Positions 51,061-59,917 of a stretch of DNA of 64,000 nucleotides are shown here, piece after piece. This stretch comes from Trebonia sp963822615. Lineage in GTDB: Bacteria; Actinomycetota; Actinomycetes; Streptosporangiales; Streptosporangiaceae. Position numbers and translations under genes: made by a program. Position 1 is the stretch's first letter, and each line of letters opens with the position of its first letter. The stretch is taken from assembly GCA_963822615.1 (NCBI GenBank), contig CAWGIM010000021.1:868001-932000 (forward strand), in the 5' to 3' direction. Under the pieces are notes generated by a model. That model ran no database searches and was not told the origin of the DNA. It worked only from the letters and a program-made list of their open reading frames with translations.

Positions 51061-51066
51061 AGGCGG

Positions 51067-52434
51067 GTGACTTCGGACAACGGGGCAAGTCCCGTAACGA
51101 CCGGTATTGACCTGCCCCTCATCGACCTGCGGGGCCGCGACGCGGCCGGCCTCACCCGCCGGGCGCTGGCCGGGGTGCTGCCGCGGGCCGCCCTGGACGT
51201 GGACCGGGCGGTCGAGCTGGTCCGGCCGATCACCGAGGACGTGCGGGTCCGCGGCGGCGCGGCCGTCCGTGAGTACACCCGCCGGTTCGACGGCACCGAC
51301 CTGGCGCAGACCCGGGTGCCCGCAGCTGTCATCGCCGAAGCCCTGGAGTCGATCGACCCGCAGGTCAGGGACGCTCTCGAGGAGGCCGCCCGGCGCGCCC
51401 GGGTGGTGCACGAGGCACAGCTGCCTGACCGCCGGGACTCCCGCCCGGCCGACGGCCTTACCGTGTCCACCCGGTTCATCCCGGTCGAGCGGGCCGGCGT
51501 GTACGTCCCCGGCGGCCTGGTCGCCTACCCCTCGTCGGTGGTGATGAACGTGGTGCCCGCCCAGGCGGCCGGGGTCGAGTCGATCGCGGTGGCGTCACCG
51601 CCGCAGCAGGAGTTCGGCGGCCTGCCGCACCCGGCCGTGCTCGCCGCCTGCGCGCTGCTCGGCGTGACCGAGGTGCACGCGGTCGGCGGCGCGCAGGCCC
51701 TCGCCATGTTCGCCTACGGCACCGAGGAGTGCGCGCCGGTTGACGTGATCACCGGGCCGGGCAACGTCTACGTCGCCGCCGCCAAGCGCATCCTGGCCGG
51801 CACGGTCGGCATCGACGGCGAGAACGGGCCGACCGAGATCGGCATCATCGCCGACCACACCGCCGACCCGGCCTACCTGGCGGCCGACCTCATCGGCCAG
51901 GCCGAGCACGACGAGCTGGCCGCCTGCCTGCTCATCACCACCGACCCGGACACCCCGGCCCGGGTGGGGGCCGAGCTGGCCCGCCAGCTTCCGCTCACCA
52001 AGCACCGGCAGCGCGTGCTGCAAGCGCTCGGCGCGCAGGCCGCCTACGTCCTGGTCGACGACGTCACCGCCGCCCGCAAGGTGTCCGACGCCTGGGCCCC
52101 GGAGCACCTGGAGGTGCAGACCGACGACGCCGCCAAGGTGGCGAGCCAGGTCCGCAACGCGGGCGCGGTCTTCGTCGGCCCCTACAGCCCGGTCTCGCTG
52201 GGCGACTACCTGGCCGGCTCCAACCACGTGCTGCCGACCGGGGGCACCGCCCGGCACACCAGCGGCCTGTCGGTCTACCCGTACCTGAAGGTGGTCAACG
52301 TCATCGAGTGCGACCGCGACTCCCTGACGGCGGTCGCGCCGCGGGTCGACGCCCTCGGCGGCGCCGAGGACCTGCTCGCGCACGTCGCCGCCGTCCGCGT
52401 CCGGGTGCCGGCCAGCCCGCGGGAGGCCCGGTGA
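51067..52434 (+). CDS. hisD: histidinol dehydrogenase
   Basis: HisD performs the last two steps of histidine synthesis, oxidising L-histidinol to L-histidine with NAD. Conserved blocks include GVYVPGGLVAYPSSVVMNVVPAQAAGV, EVHAVGGAQALAMFAYGTEECAPVDVITGPGNVYVAAAKR, GIDGENGPTEIGIIAD and GPYSPVSLGDYLAGSNHVLPTGG with the zinc ligands. Length is 455 residues. It starts at GTG 51067 and overlaps hisC by 4 bp, heading the histidine operon. Confidence 0.97.
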   Translation: MTSDNGASPVTTGIDLPLIDLRGRDAAGLTRRALAGVLPRAALDVDRAVELVRPITEDVRVRGGAAVREYTRRFDGTDLAQTRVPAAVIAEALESIDPQVRDALEEAARRARVVHEAQLPDRRDSRPADGLTVSTRFIPVERAGVYVPGGLVAYPSSVVMNVVPAQAAGVESIAVASPPQQEFGGLPHPAVLAACALLGVTEVHAVGGAQALAMFAYGTEECAPVDVITGPGNVYVAAAKRILAGTVGIDGENGPTEIGIIADHTADPAYLAADLIGQAEHDELAACLLITTDPDTPARVGAELARQLPLTKHRQRVLQALGAQAAYVLVDDVTAARKVSDAWAPEHLEVQTDDAAKVASQVRNAGAVFVGPYSPVSLGDYLAGSNHVLPTGGTARHTSGLSVYPYLKVVNVIECDRDSLTAVAPRVDALGGAEDLLAHVAAVRVRVPASPREAR

Positions 52435-53531
52435 GCACCGAAGCCGCCAGCAGCACCGCTGAGGCCCAGGTCAGAAGCCTGCTCAGGCCCGACCTGCGGG
52501 AGCTGCAGCCCTACGGCGCCCCCCAGCTCGACGTCCCGGTGCAGCTCAACACCAACGAGAACCCGTACGCGCCGAGCGAGACCCTGAAAAACGCGATCGC
52601 CGAAGCGGTGGCCGCCATCGCGGGCACGCTCAACCGTTACCCCGACCGGGACGCGGTGGACCTGCGCAAGGACCTGGCCGACTACCTTGGCCACGGCCTG
52701 CGCGCGCAGCAGCTGTGGGCCGCCAACGGGTCCAACGAGATCATCCAGCAGCTGCTGCAGGCGTTCGGCGGCCCCGGCCGCCGCGCGCTCGGCTTCGAGC
52801 CGTCCTATTCCATGCACCCGCTGATCTCCCAGGTCACCAGCACCGGGTGGATCGAGGGCAGCCGGGACGACGGCTACGGCCTGAGTACCGCCGCCGCCCA
52901 GGTGCGCGAGCACCAGCCGGACGTGGTGTTCATCACCTCGCCCAACAACCCGACCGGCACCGCGGTCCCGCTCGACCTGGTGGAAGCGGTCTACGCCGCC
53001 GCCCCCGGCCTGGTGATGGTGGACGAGGCCTACGCCGAGTTCGCCCGCGCGGGCACCCCGAGCGCGCTCACCCTGCTGCCCGGCCGGCCCCGGCTGGTCG
53101 TCACCCGCACCATGTCGAAGGCGTTCGCCGCGGCCGGCACCCGGCTCGGCTACCTCGCCGCCGACCCCGCCGTGGTCGACGCCCTGCTGCTGGTCCGGCT
53201 GCCCTATCACCTGTCCACGGTCACCCAGGCGGTCGCCCGGGCCGCCATCGCCCACCGGGCGGAGCCCCTCGCGACCGTCGCGGCGCTCCGCCGCGACCGT
53301 GACGACCTGGTGAGCTGGCTGCGGGAGCGCGGCCTGACGGTGGCCGACAGCGACGCCAACTTCGTGCTGTTCGGCGTGTTCGAAGACCGCGGCGCCGTCT
53401 GGCAGGGGCTGCTCGACCGGGGCGTGCTGATCCGCAACACCGGCCCCGAAGGCTGGCTGCGCGTCACCGTCGGCACCCCGGCCGAGAACGACGCGTTCAA
53501 ACGGGCACTGACGGAGGAACTCACCCTATGA
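52431..53531 (+). CDS. hisC: histidinol-phosphate aminotransferase
   Basis: HisC transfers an amino group from glutamate to imidazole acetol phosphate using PLP. LNTNENPYAPSETL, GSNEIIQQLLQAFGGPG, TSPNNPTGTAVPLDLVE, MVDEAYAEFAR and the PLP lysine in TRTMSKAFAAAGTRLGYLAA are present. Length is 366 residues from the GTG that overlaps the hisD stop. The ATGA overlap with hisB continues the operon. Confidence 0.97.
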   Translation: MSTEAASSTAEAQVRSLLRPDLRELQPYGAPQLDVPVQLNTNENPYAPSETLKNAIAEAVAAIAGTLNRYPDRDAVDLRKDLADYLGHGLRAQQLWAANGSNEIIQQLLQAFGGPGRRALGFEPSYSMHPLISQVTSTGWIEGSRDDGYGLSTAAAQVREHQPDVVFITSPNNPTGTAVPLDLVEAVYAAAPGLVMVDEAYAEFARAGTPSALTLLPGRPRLVVTRTMSKAFAAAGTRLGYLAADPAVVDALLLVRLPYHLSTVTQAVARAAIAHRAEPLATVAALRRDRDDLVSWLRERGLTVADSDANFVLFGVFEDRGAVWQGLLDRGVLIRNTGPEGWLRVTVGTPAENDAFKRALTEELTL

Positions 53532-54142
53532 CCCACAACCCGCCCGTCCCCGGCCCCCGCATCGGCCGGGTCACCCGCGAGACCAAGGAGACCGAGCTGC
53601 TGGTCGAGCTCGACCTCGACGGCCCCGGCCCGGTCGAGGTGGAAACCGGCGTCCCGTTCTTCGACCACATGCTCAACCAGCTCGGCAAGCACGGCTGCCT
53701 CGGGCTGACCGTCCGCGCCAAGGGCGACACCGAGATCGACGCGCACCACACGGTGGAGGACACCTCGATCGCGCTCGGCCAGGCACTCAGGGAGGCCCTC
53801 GGCGACAAGGCGGGCATCCAGCGGTTCGGTGACGCCCTCGTTCCGCTCGACGAGACCCTGGTCCGCGCCGCGGTCGACCTGTCTGGCCGCCCCTACGTGG
53901 TGCACGCCGAGCCGGACGGCATGTCCCCGATGATCGGCAGCTACGACACCACCCTCACCAGGCACATCTGGGAGTCACTGGCGTTCTCGGCCGGCATCTG
54001 CCTGCACATCGACGTGCTCTACGGGCGCAATCCCCACCACATCGTCGAGGCCCAGTTCAAGGCGGTCGCCCGGGCCCTGCGGGCGGCCGCCGCGGCCGAC
54101 CCGCGGGCGCCCGGCGTCCCGTCCACCAAGGGCGTGCTCTAA
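53528..54142 (+). CDS. hisB: imidazoleglycerol-phosphate dehydratase
   Basis: This is the monofunctional dehydratase that converts imidazole glycerol phosphate to imidazole acetol phosphate. The Mn-binding His motifs are GVPFFDHMLNQLGKHG, DTEIDAHHTVEDTSIALGQAL and, after SYDTTLTRHIWESLAF, LHIDVLYGRNPHHIVEAQFKAVARAL. Length is 204 residues, without a phosphatase domain. It overlaps hisC by 4 bp. Confidence 0.97.
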   Translation: MTHNPPVPGPRIGRVTRETKETELLVELDLDGPGPVEVETGVPFFDHMLNQLGKHGCLGLTVRAKGDTEIDAHHTVEDTSIALGQALREALGDKAGIQRFGDALVPLDETLVRAAVDLSGRPYVVHAEPDGMSPMIGSYDTTLTRHIWESLAFSAGICLHIDVLYGRNPHHIVEAQFKAVARALRAAAAADPRAPGVPSTKGVL

Positions 54143-54160
54143 CCCATGAAAACCCAGCAG

Positions 54161-54177
54161 CCCGAACGGGTGCGGCT
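54161..54177 (+). repeat. CCCGAACGGGTGCGGCT repeat, copy 3
   Basis: Identical to the copies at 21386 and 44293, and placed 18 bp before the hisH start codon inside the operon. The flanking CAG-GAC context resembles the copy at 44293. Confidence 0.7.
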
Positions 54178-54195
54178 GACCCTGGACACCGCCCC

Positions 54196-54831
54196 GTGAC
54201 CGCCAGGCCGAAGATAGTCGTGCTTGACTACGGGTCGGGCAACCTCCGCTCGGCCGAGCGGGCCCTCGCCCGGGTCGGCGCCGACGTCACCGTGACGGCC
54301 GACCCCGACGCCGCCGCCGAGTGCGACGGCCTGGTGGTGCCCGGCGTCGGCGCGTTCGCCGCCTGCATGGCCGGCCTGCGCGGCATCGGCGGCGAGAAGG
54401 TGATCGCCAGCCGCATCGAGCACGGCCGCCCCGTCCTCGGCATCTGCGTCGGCATGCAGGTGCTGTTCACCCAGGGCGTCGAGTTCGGCCTGCGTACCGC
54501 CGGGTGCGGGGTCTTCCCCGGCACCGTCGACCGGCTGCGCGCCCCGGTGCTGCCGCACATGGGCTGGAACACGGTGGCCCCCCCGGCCGGGTCGCGGCTG
54601 TTCGCGGGCGTGGACGGCGGCACCCGGTTCTACTTCGTGCACTCCTTCGGCCTGCGGATGGCCGACGCCGCCCCGCTGCTGGCCGCGGGCGCCGCGATCA
54701 CCGTGACCGAGCACGGCGAGCCGTTCGCGGCCGCGGTCGAGCACGGCGTCGTCGCCGCCACCCAGTTCCACCCCGAGAAGTCCGGCGACGCCGGCGCGGC
54801 CGTCCTCACCAACTGGCTGGCCTCCCTGTGA
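54196..54831 (+). CDS. hisH: imidazole glycerol phosphate synthase, glutaminase subunit
   Basis: HisH hydrolyses glutamine and passes ammonia to HisF. The class I amidotransferase triad is visible: Cys in GICVGMQVLF (about residue 84), and His and Glu in TQFHPEKSGDAG. VLDYGSGNLRSAERAL opens the protein. Length is 211 residues from GTG 54196. The gap after the stop separates it from priA. Confidence 0.96.
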   Translation: MTARPKIVVLDYGSGNLRSAERALARVGADVTVTADPDAAAECDGLVVPGVGAFAACMAGLRGIGGEKVIASRIEHGRPVLGICVGMQVLFTQGVEFGLRTAGCGVFPGTVDRLRAPVLPHMGWNTVAPPAGSRLFAGVDGGTRFYFVHSFGLRMADAAPLLAAGAAITVTEHGEPFAAAVEHGVVAATQFHPEKSGDAGAAVLTNWLASL

Positions 54832-54942
54832 CCCGCCCCGCCGCCCCGCTCCCCGCCCCCTCTTCCGCCCCCGAGCCCGCCCCGCTCCCCGCCCCCCCTT
54901 CCGCCCCCGAGCCCGCCCCGCACTCCACTCCTGCCCCCGGGC

Positions 54943-55008
54943 CGCTCCCGCCTCACAGGCCGCTCCCGCCTCACAGGCCGCTCCCGCCTCACAGGCCGCT
55001 CCCGTCCC
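54943..55008. repeat. 18-bp tandem repeat
   Basis: CGCTCCCGCCTCACAGGC occurs three times exactly and then partially (CGCTCCCG). It lies 110 bp after hisH. Confidence 0.85.
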
Positions 55009-55085
55009 CTCCGGCGCGCCCCAGGGCCTGCGAGCGCGCCGCCAGCCTCCAGCGCCGCCCCGGCCGGCCCCCCCGGGCCACAAGG

Positions 55086-55123
55086 TGGATGTTCGTGCAC
55101 CCCATAGGGTGCACGAACATCCA
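55086..55123. repeat. 38-bp perfect palindrome, type II copy E
   Basis: Two perfect 17-base arms (TGGATGTTCGTGCACCC and its complement) flank CATA. It lies about 80 bp before priA. It shares total length and CAT core with the type I copies, and TGGATGTT/AACATCC ends with copy F at 47690. The GATAACAGC motif begins 29 bp after it. Confidence 0.85.
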
Positions 55124-55152
55124 CGCTCTTTCCGTCAGCCGCCCAGACAGCG

Positions 55153-55174
55153 GATAACAGCAAGAAGCGCGGAG
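55153..55174 (+). repeat. GATAACAGCAAGAAGC motif, copy 2
   Basis: The motif is identical over 22 bases to the copy at 33668 and runs into GCGCGG-AGTG-CCGCGC. It starts 29 bp after palindrome E and ends 26 bp before priA, so it would lie in the priA 5' leader. Confidence 0.75.
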
Positions 55175-55200
55175 TGCCGCGCCGGATACGAGGAGACTCC

Positions 55201-55941
55201 GTGAGCCTGACCCTGCTGCCCGCCGTCGACGTCGCCGGCGGGCAGGCCGTCCGCCTGGTGCAGGGCGCGGCCGGCTCCGAGACGTCTTACGGCGACCCGG
55301 TCGAGGCCGCCCTGGCCTGGCAGTCGGCCGGCGCGGAATGGATTCACCTGGTCGACCTGGACGCCGCCTTCGGCCGCGGCAGCAACGCCGAGCTGCTGGC
55401 CGCGGTGACCGGCAAGCTCGACGTCAAGGTGGAGATGTCCGGCGGCATCCGCGATGACGCCTCGCTGGAGCGAGCCCTGGCCACCGGCTGCACACGGGTC
55501 AACATCGGCACCGCCGCGATGGAGAACCCGGACTGGGTGCGGGGCGTCATCGCCGCCCACGGGGCCAAGATCGCGGTCGGCCTCGACGTCCGCGGCCGCA
55601 CGCTGGCCGCCCGGGGCTGGACCAAGGAGGGCGGTGACCTGTACGAGGCGCTGTCCCGGCTGGACGCCGAGGGCTGTGCCCGCTACGTGATCACCGACGT
55701 GCTCAAGGACGGCATGCTGCGCGGCCCCAACCTGGACCTGTACCGCGACGTCTGCGCCGCCACGGCCGCGCCGGTGGTCGCCAGCGGCGGCGTGTCCAGC
55801 CTGGACGACCTGATCGCGCTGGCCGGGCTGACCCCGCTCGGGGTGGAGGGCGCGATCGTCGGCAAGGCCCTCTACGCGGGCGCGTTCACCCTGCCAGAGG
55901 CCCTCGAAGCGGTGTCCTCGGTGAGCGGGGGGGCCGGATGA
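55201..55941 (+). CDS. priA: phosphoribosyl isomerase (HisA; probable bifunctional PriA)
   Basis: The 246-residue TIM barrel catalyses the ProFAR Amadori isomerisation of histidine synthesis. LLPAVDVAGGQAVRLVQG, EWIHLVDLDAAFGRGSN, EMSGGIRDDASL and VVASGGVSSLDDL are conserved. In actinobacteria this enzyme (PriA) also does the TrpF reaction. No trpF is present beside the trp genes here, so the dual role is likely. GTG 55201 with GAGGAG upstream is chosen over 55174. It overlaps hisF by 4 bp. Confidence 0.94.
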   Translation: MSLTLLPAVDVAGGQAVRLVQGAAGSETSYGDPVEAALAWQSAGAEWIHLVDLDAAFGRGSNAELLAAVTGKLDVKVEMSGGIRDDASLERALATGCTRVNIGTAAMENPDWVRGVIAAHGAKIAVGLDVRGRTLAARGWTKEGGDLYEALSRLDAEGCARYVITDVLKDGMLRGPNLDLYRDVCAATAAPVVASGGVSSLDDLIALAGLTPLGVEGAIVGKALYAGAFTLPEALEAVSSVSGGAG

Positions 55942-56708
55942 CGGTCGCGGTCCGCGTCATTCCCTGCCTCGACGTCGACGCCGGCCGGGTGGTGAAGGGA
56001 GTCAACTTCGCGAACCTGCGCGACGCGGGCGACCCGGTGGAACTGGCCGCCCGTTACGACGCCGAGGGCGCCGACGAGCTGACCTTCCTCGACATCACCG
56101 CGTCGAGCGGCGGCCGGGACACCATGTACGACGTGGTCCGGCGCACCGCCGAGCAGGTGTTCATCCCGCTCACCGTGGGCGGCGGGGTCCGCTCGACCAG
56201 CGACGTGGACGCGCTGCTACGGGCGGGGGCGGACAAGGTGTCGCTCAACACCGCCGCCATCGCCCGCCCCGCCCTGCTGGCCGAGGCGGCCAGGCAGTTC
56301 GGCTCGCAGTGCGTGGTGCTCTCGGTGGACGCCCGCCGGATCAGGGACGGGGAGCCGACCCCGAGCGGCTTCGAGGTCACCACCCACGGCGGCCGCACCG
56401 GCACCGGCATCGACGCCGTTGACTGGGCCCGCCAGGCGACCGAGCTCGGCGCGGGCGAGATCCTGCTCAACTCGATGGACGCCGACGGCACCGAGGCCGG
56501 CTTCGACCTGGAGCTGATCCAGCTCGTGCGGGCGGCCGTCACCGTCCCGGTCATCGCCAGCGGCGGCGCGGGCACGGTCGGCCACTTCGGCCCCGCGGTC
56601 GACGCGGGCGCGGACGCGGTGCTGGCCGCCAGCGTGTTCCACTTCGGCACCCTGCGCATCGCGCAGGTCAAGGAAGCGCTCCGCGCCGGCGGCCACCCGG
56701 TCCGCTAA
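55938..56708 (+). CDS. hisF: imidazole glycerol phosphate synthase, cyclase subunit
   Basis: HisF is the TIM-barrel partner of HisH that forms imidazole glycerol phosphate and AICAR. RVIPCLDVDAGRVVKGVNFANLRDAGDPVELA contains one catalytic Asp (CLDVD). ELTFLDITASSGGRDT, GGGVRS, ILLNSMDADGTEAGFD (second Asp) and VIASGGAGTVGHF follow. Length is 256 residues. The ATGA overlaps the priA stop, and it converges directly on ppgK. Confidence 0.97.
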   Translation: MTVAVRVIPCLDVDAGRVVKGVNFANLRDAGDPVELAARYDAEGADELTFLDITASSGGRDTMYDVVRRTAEQVFIPLTVGGGVRSTSDVDALLRAGADKVSLNTAAIARPALLAEAARQFGSQCVVLSVDARRIRDGEPTPSGFEVTTHGGRTGTGIDAVDWARQATELGAGEILLNSMDADGTEAGFDLELIQLVRAAVTVPVIASGGAGTVGHFGPAVDAGADAVLAASVFHFGTLRIAQVKEALRAGGHPVR

Positions 56709-57461
56709 CTAGCGCGCCACCGCGGCGTTGCCGCCGGTCGCCATGGCCGCGCCGACGATGCCGGCGTCGTTCAGCAGGGTGGCCGGCACGATCTTGGCCC
56801 GGACGCCTTCAAGCAGCGGCACCCACTTCTCCGACTCCTTGCTGATCCCGCCGCCGACGATGATCAGGTCGGGCGACACCAGCGCCTCGATGTGCTGCAG
56901 GTACTCCGAGACCCGCTCGGTCCAGTCCTTCCAGCCCCACTCGTGGCTCACCTTGGCGTGCTCGGAGGCGCGCTTCTCGGCGTCCTTGCCCCGGATCTCG
57001 ATGTGCCCGAACTCGGTGTTGCGCACCAGCACCCCGTCGGTGAACAGCGCCGAGCCGACCCCGGTGCCGAAGGTCAGCATGAGCACCGACCCCTTCACCC
57101 CGGCCCCCGCGCCGAACGTCATCTCGGCGATGCCGGCCGCGTCGGCGTCGTTGAGCACCGCCACCTCGGTCCCGGTCGCCTTGGCGAACAACCCCGCCGC
57201 GTTCGTGTCGATCCACGTCTTGTCCACGTTGGCAGCCGAGCGGATGGTGCCGCCGATGACCACGCCGGGGAAGGTCGCCCCGATCTCGCCCTTCCAGCCG
57301 AACGACTGCACCAGCTCGCGCACCACCTCGGTGACCGCCTCGGGCGTGGCTGGGTGCGGGGTGAGAATCTTCTTCCGCTCGCTCAGCAGCTTCCCGGTCG
57401 CGCAGTCCACCGGCGCGCCCTTGATCCCGGTTCCGCCGATGTCGATCCCAAACGCCTGCAT
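56709..57461 (-). CDS. ppgK: polyphosphate glucokinase
   Basis: The 250-residue ROK-family kinase phosphorylates glucose using polyphosphate or ATP, the typical glucose entry route of actinobacteria. MQAFGIDIGGTGIKGAPVD is the phosphate-binding loop. VLNDADAAGIAEM with the catalytic Asp, LTFGTGVGSALFTDGVLV and FGHIEIRGKDAEKRASE are the family signatures. ATG 57461 is preferred to the frame start at 57512. The stop directly abuts that of convergent hisF. Confidence 0.94.
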   Translation of the reverse strand: MQAFGIDIGGTGIKGAPVDCATGKLLSERKKILTPHPATPEAVTEVVRELVQSFGWKGEIGATFPGVVIGGTIRSAANVDKTWIDTNAAGLFAKATGTEVAVLNDADAAGIAEMTFGAGAGVKGSVLMLTFGTGVGSALFTDGVLVRNTEFGHIEIRGKDAEKRASEHAKVSHEWGWKDWTERVSEYLQHIEALVSPDLIIVGGGISKESEKWVPLLEGVRAKIVPATLLNDAGIVGAAMATGGNAAVAR

Positions 57462-57603
57462 CTTTCGTGGTCCCTTCCCGCCTCCGGCAGCCCCCGGTGA
57501 TGTCCGGGTCAACCCTGAGTCTTCCCTGACTCTTACTTCCCGCCGGCCCTGTTTTCAGCCAGCCCGACTATTATCGGTGGTGCCCGAAGAGAAAGGGGCC
57601 GCT

Positions 57604-57801
57604 ATGAGCGTGGCCAAGGTCGGCGCAGTGGTTATCGGCGCGATCATCGTTTTCTTCATCGTCAATGCCGCCGTGCACGCAGTGCTTGGGCTGCTGGGCG
57701 CGCTGCTGTTCGTCGCCGTCATCGGCGGCGGCGGCTACCTGGCCTACAAGGTGGTCGGCGGCGCCCGCCGCCGCGAGATCCGCCGCGGCGGCCGTTACTA
57801 G
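57604..57801 (+). CDS. 65-residue membrane protein
   Basis: The short frame MSVAKVGAVVIGAIIVFFIVNAAVHAVLGLLGALLFVAVIGGGGYLAYKVVGGARRR encodes two adjacent membrane helices (about residues 5-25 and 28-50) and a basic tail. GAAAGGGG lies upstream of the ATG. Small membrane proteins of this shape are common in actinomycetes, but no function is known. It lies between ppgK and a convergent gene. Confidence 0.75.
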   Translation: MSVAKVGAVVIGAIIVFFIVNAAVHAVLGLLGALLFVAVIGGGGYLAYKVVGGARRREIRRGGRY

Positions 57802-57819
57802 CCAGTAAGCCGGCTGGCG

Positions 57820-58452
57820 CTAGCGGCGCCAGCCGGTCAGCTTGGCGACCGCCTCCGGCGGGCCGTCAAGCGTCACCCGGGCCGCGCTCACCCGCCCCAT
57901 TGCCCACAAGGTCAGCTCGGCGGGCGGGCCGGTCACGGTGACGTTGGGGGCCGCCGTCTTGGCCACGATCAGGTCGAGCTTGCCGCCGTCCTCACGGGCC
58001 AGCACGATCCCGGTCGGGGCGGAGCGCAGGAACAGCCGCGACTGCTTGAGCCGCTTCCACAGCAGCTCGGACAGCGGCCCGGGCAGCTCCCGCTCGGTCC
58101 ACTCCGCGCCCGCCCGGCGCACGTCCTCGTGGTGCACGAAGTACTCGACCGTGTTGGCGGCCGCGTCCGCGCCGGGGATGGCGAACGGGGAGATCCGCGG
58201 CGGCCCCGCCTGGAACAGCCGGATCAGCTCGGAGTACGGGTAGCGCTCCAGGTACTGCTGCTGCACCCGGGCGGTGTAGCCGGCCAGCGGCCCGCCCGCC
58301 ACCCCGGCCGCGGCATCGGGGCGCCGCTCCCGCAGCACCAGGTGCGCCGCCAGGTCCCGCGTCTGCCAGCCCGCGCAGAGGGTGGGGCCGTCCGGGCCGG
58401 TCTCGTCCAGCAGCGCGGCTAGCGCCGCCCGTTCGTCCTGCGCGTAGGTCAC
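57820..58452 (-). CDS. TIGR03085/MDMPI-like metal-binding family protein
   Basis: From GTG 58452 the 210-residue protein reads MTYAQDERAALAALLDETGPDGPTLCAGWQTRDLAAHLVLRERRPDAAAG, matching the actinobacterial TIGR03085 group of the DinB/MDMPI fold. NTVEYFVHHEDVRRA carries His residues that may bind metal. The larger frame to 58761 adds a Ser/Arg-rich stretch without family resemblance. Its reaction is unknown. It diverges from hisI. Confidence 0.82.
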   Translation of the reverse strand: MTYAQDERAALAALLDETGPDGPTLCAGWQTRDLAAHLVLRERRPDAAAGVAGGPLAGYTARVQQQYLERYPYSELIRLFQAGPPRISPFAIPGADAAANTVEYFVHHEDVRRAGAEWTERELPGPLSELLWKRLKQSRLFLRSAPTGIVLAREDGGKLDLIVAKTAAPNVTVTGPPAELTLWAMGRVSAARVTLDGPPEAVAKLTGWRR

Positions 58453-58585
58453 CCAAGCATCGTAGGCGGATAACGGCTCGCCTGGCGCCCGGGGTGACGC
58501 CGTAGGCTGTAGCTGCCCCGCCCGCCGCCCCCAGCCCGGGCTACGTCCCGCGGGCCGGGCAGAACCACGAGAGACGAGGTCACCG

Positions 58586-58974
58586 ATGACGCAGGCAGCG
58601 CGCCCGTCCAGCCTGGACCCGAAGATCGCCGCCCGGCTCAAGCGGGACGCCGACGGCCTGGTGCCCGCGGTGGCGCAGCAGTACGACACCGGCGAGGTGC
58701 TGATGGTCGGCTGGATGGACGACGAGGCGCTGCACCGCACGCTGACCACCGGCCGCTGCACCTACTGGTCACGCAGCCGCCAGGAGTACTGGGTGAAGGG
58801 CGAGAGCTCCGGCCACCAGCAGTGGGTCAAGTCGGTGGCGCTCGACTGCGACGCCGACACCGTGCTGGTCAAGGTGGACCAGGTGGGCGGTGCCTGCCAC
58901 ACCGGCGACCGTACCTGCTTCGACGCCGACGCGCTGGACAGCGTGACCGGCGAGCGGCCGGACGCGGCGGGCGC

Positions 58975-58978
<4 letters not shown>
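58586..58978 (+). CDS. hisI: phosphoribosyl-AMP cyclohydrolase
   Basis: HisI opens the purine ring of PR-AMP in histidine synthesis. LVPAVAQQYDTGEVLMVGWMDDEALHRTL, TYWSRSRQEYWVKGESSGHQQ, LDCDADTVLVKV and the zinc-binding ACHTGDRTCF are intact in 130 residues. It sits apart from the other his genes, at the head of the trp genes. Its stop overlaps the next start (ATGA), so it is cotranscribed with tryptophan genes. Confidence 0.96.
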
Positions 58979-59820
<842 letters not shown>

Positions 59821-59830
59821 CGAAGGCAAA

Positions 59831-59851
59831 CTCCCGGGGGGCCACCGGGAG
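59831..59851 (+). terminator. hairpin between the Trp membrane protein and trpC
   Basis: CTCCCGG and CCGGGAG form a 7-bp stem with a 7-base loop, 11 bp after the stop. It could end transcription or attenuate it ahead of trpC. No leader peptide rich in Trp codons was seen. Confidence 0.5.
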
Positions 59852-59917
59852 CGCCCGAAGCAGGCAGCTAGCATCGGCGGTGCAACATTTCCCATTTGAG
59901 GAGACGGCGGAACCGCG

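Larger units (their letters stand above)
50628..51066. other. hisD upstream region
   Basis: The gap starts with a C-rich low-complexity stretch (50636-50760), then the type I palindrome (50781-50818), then an AT-rich stretch to 50875. TAAACT at 51055-51060 lies just ahead of hisD. I see no gene in it. Confidence 0.6.
54832..55200. other. gap between hisH and priA filled with repeats
   Basis: The gap holds a roughly 36-bp direct repeat (GCTCCCCGCCCC and CCGCCCCCGAGCCCG units, 54841-54922), an 18-bp unit CGCTCCCGCCTCACAGGC in three and a half copies (54943-55008), the type II palindrome at 55086, and the GATAACAGC motif at 55153. No gene is seen. The histidine operon is interrupted here. Confidence 0.7.

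Noticed and set aside
54321..55157. A 278-codon plus-strand frame across hisH and the following repeats
   Set aside because: Arg/Pro-rich shadow of hisH extended through tandem repeats.
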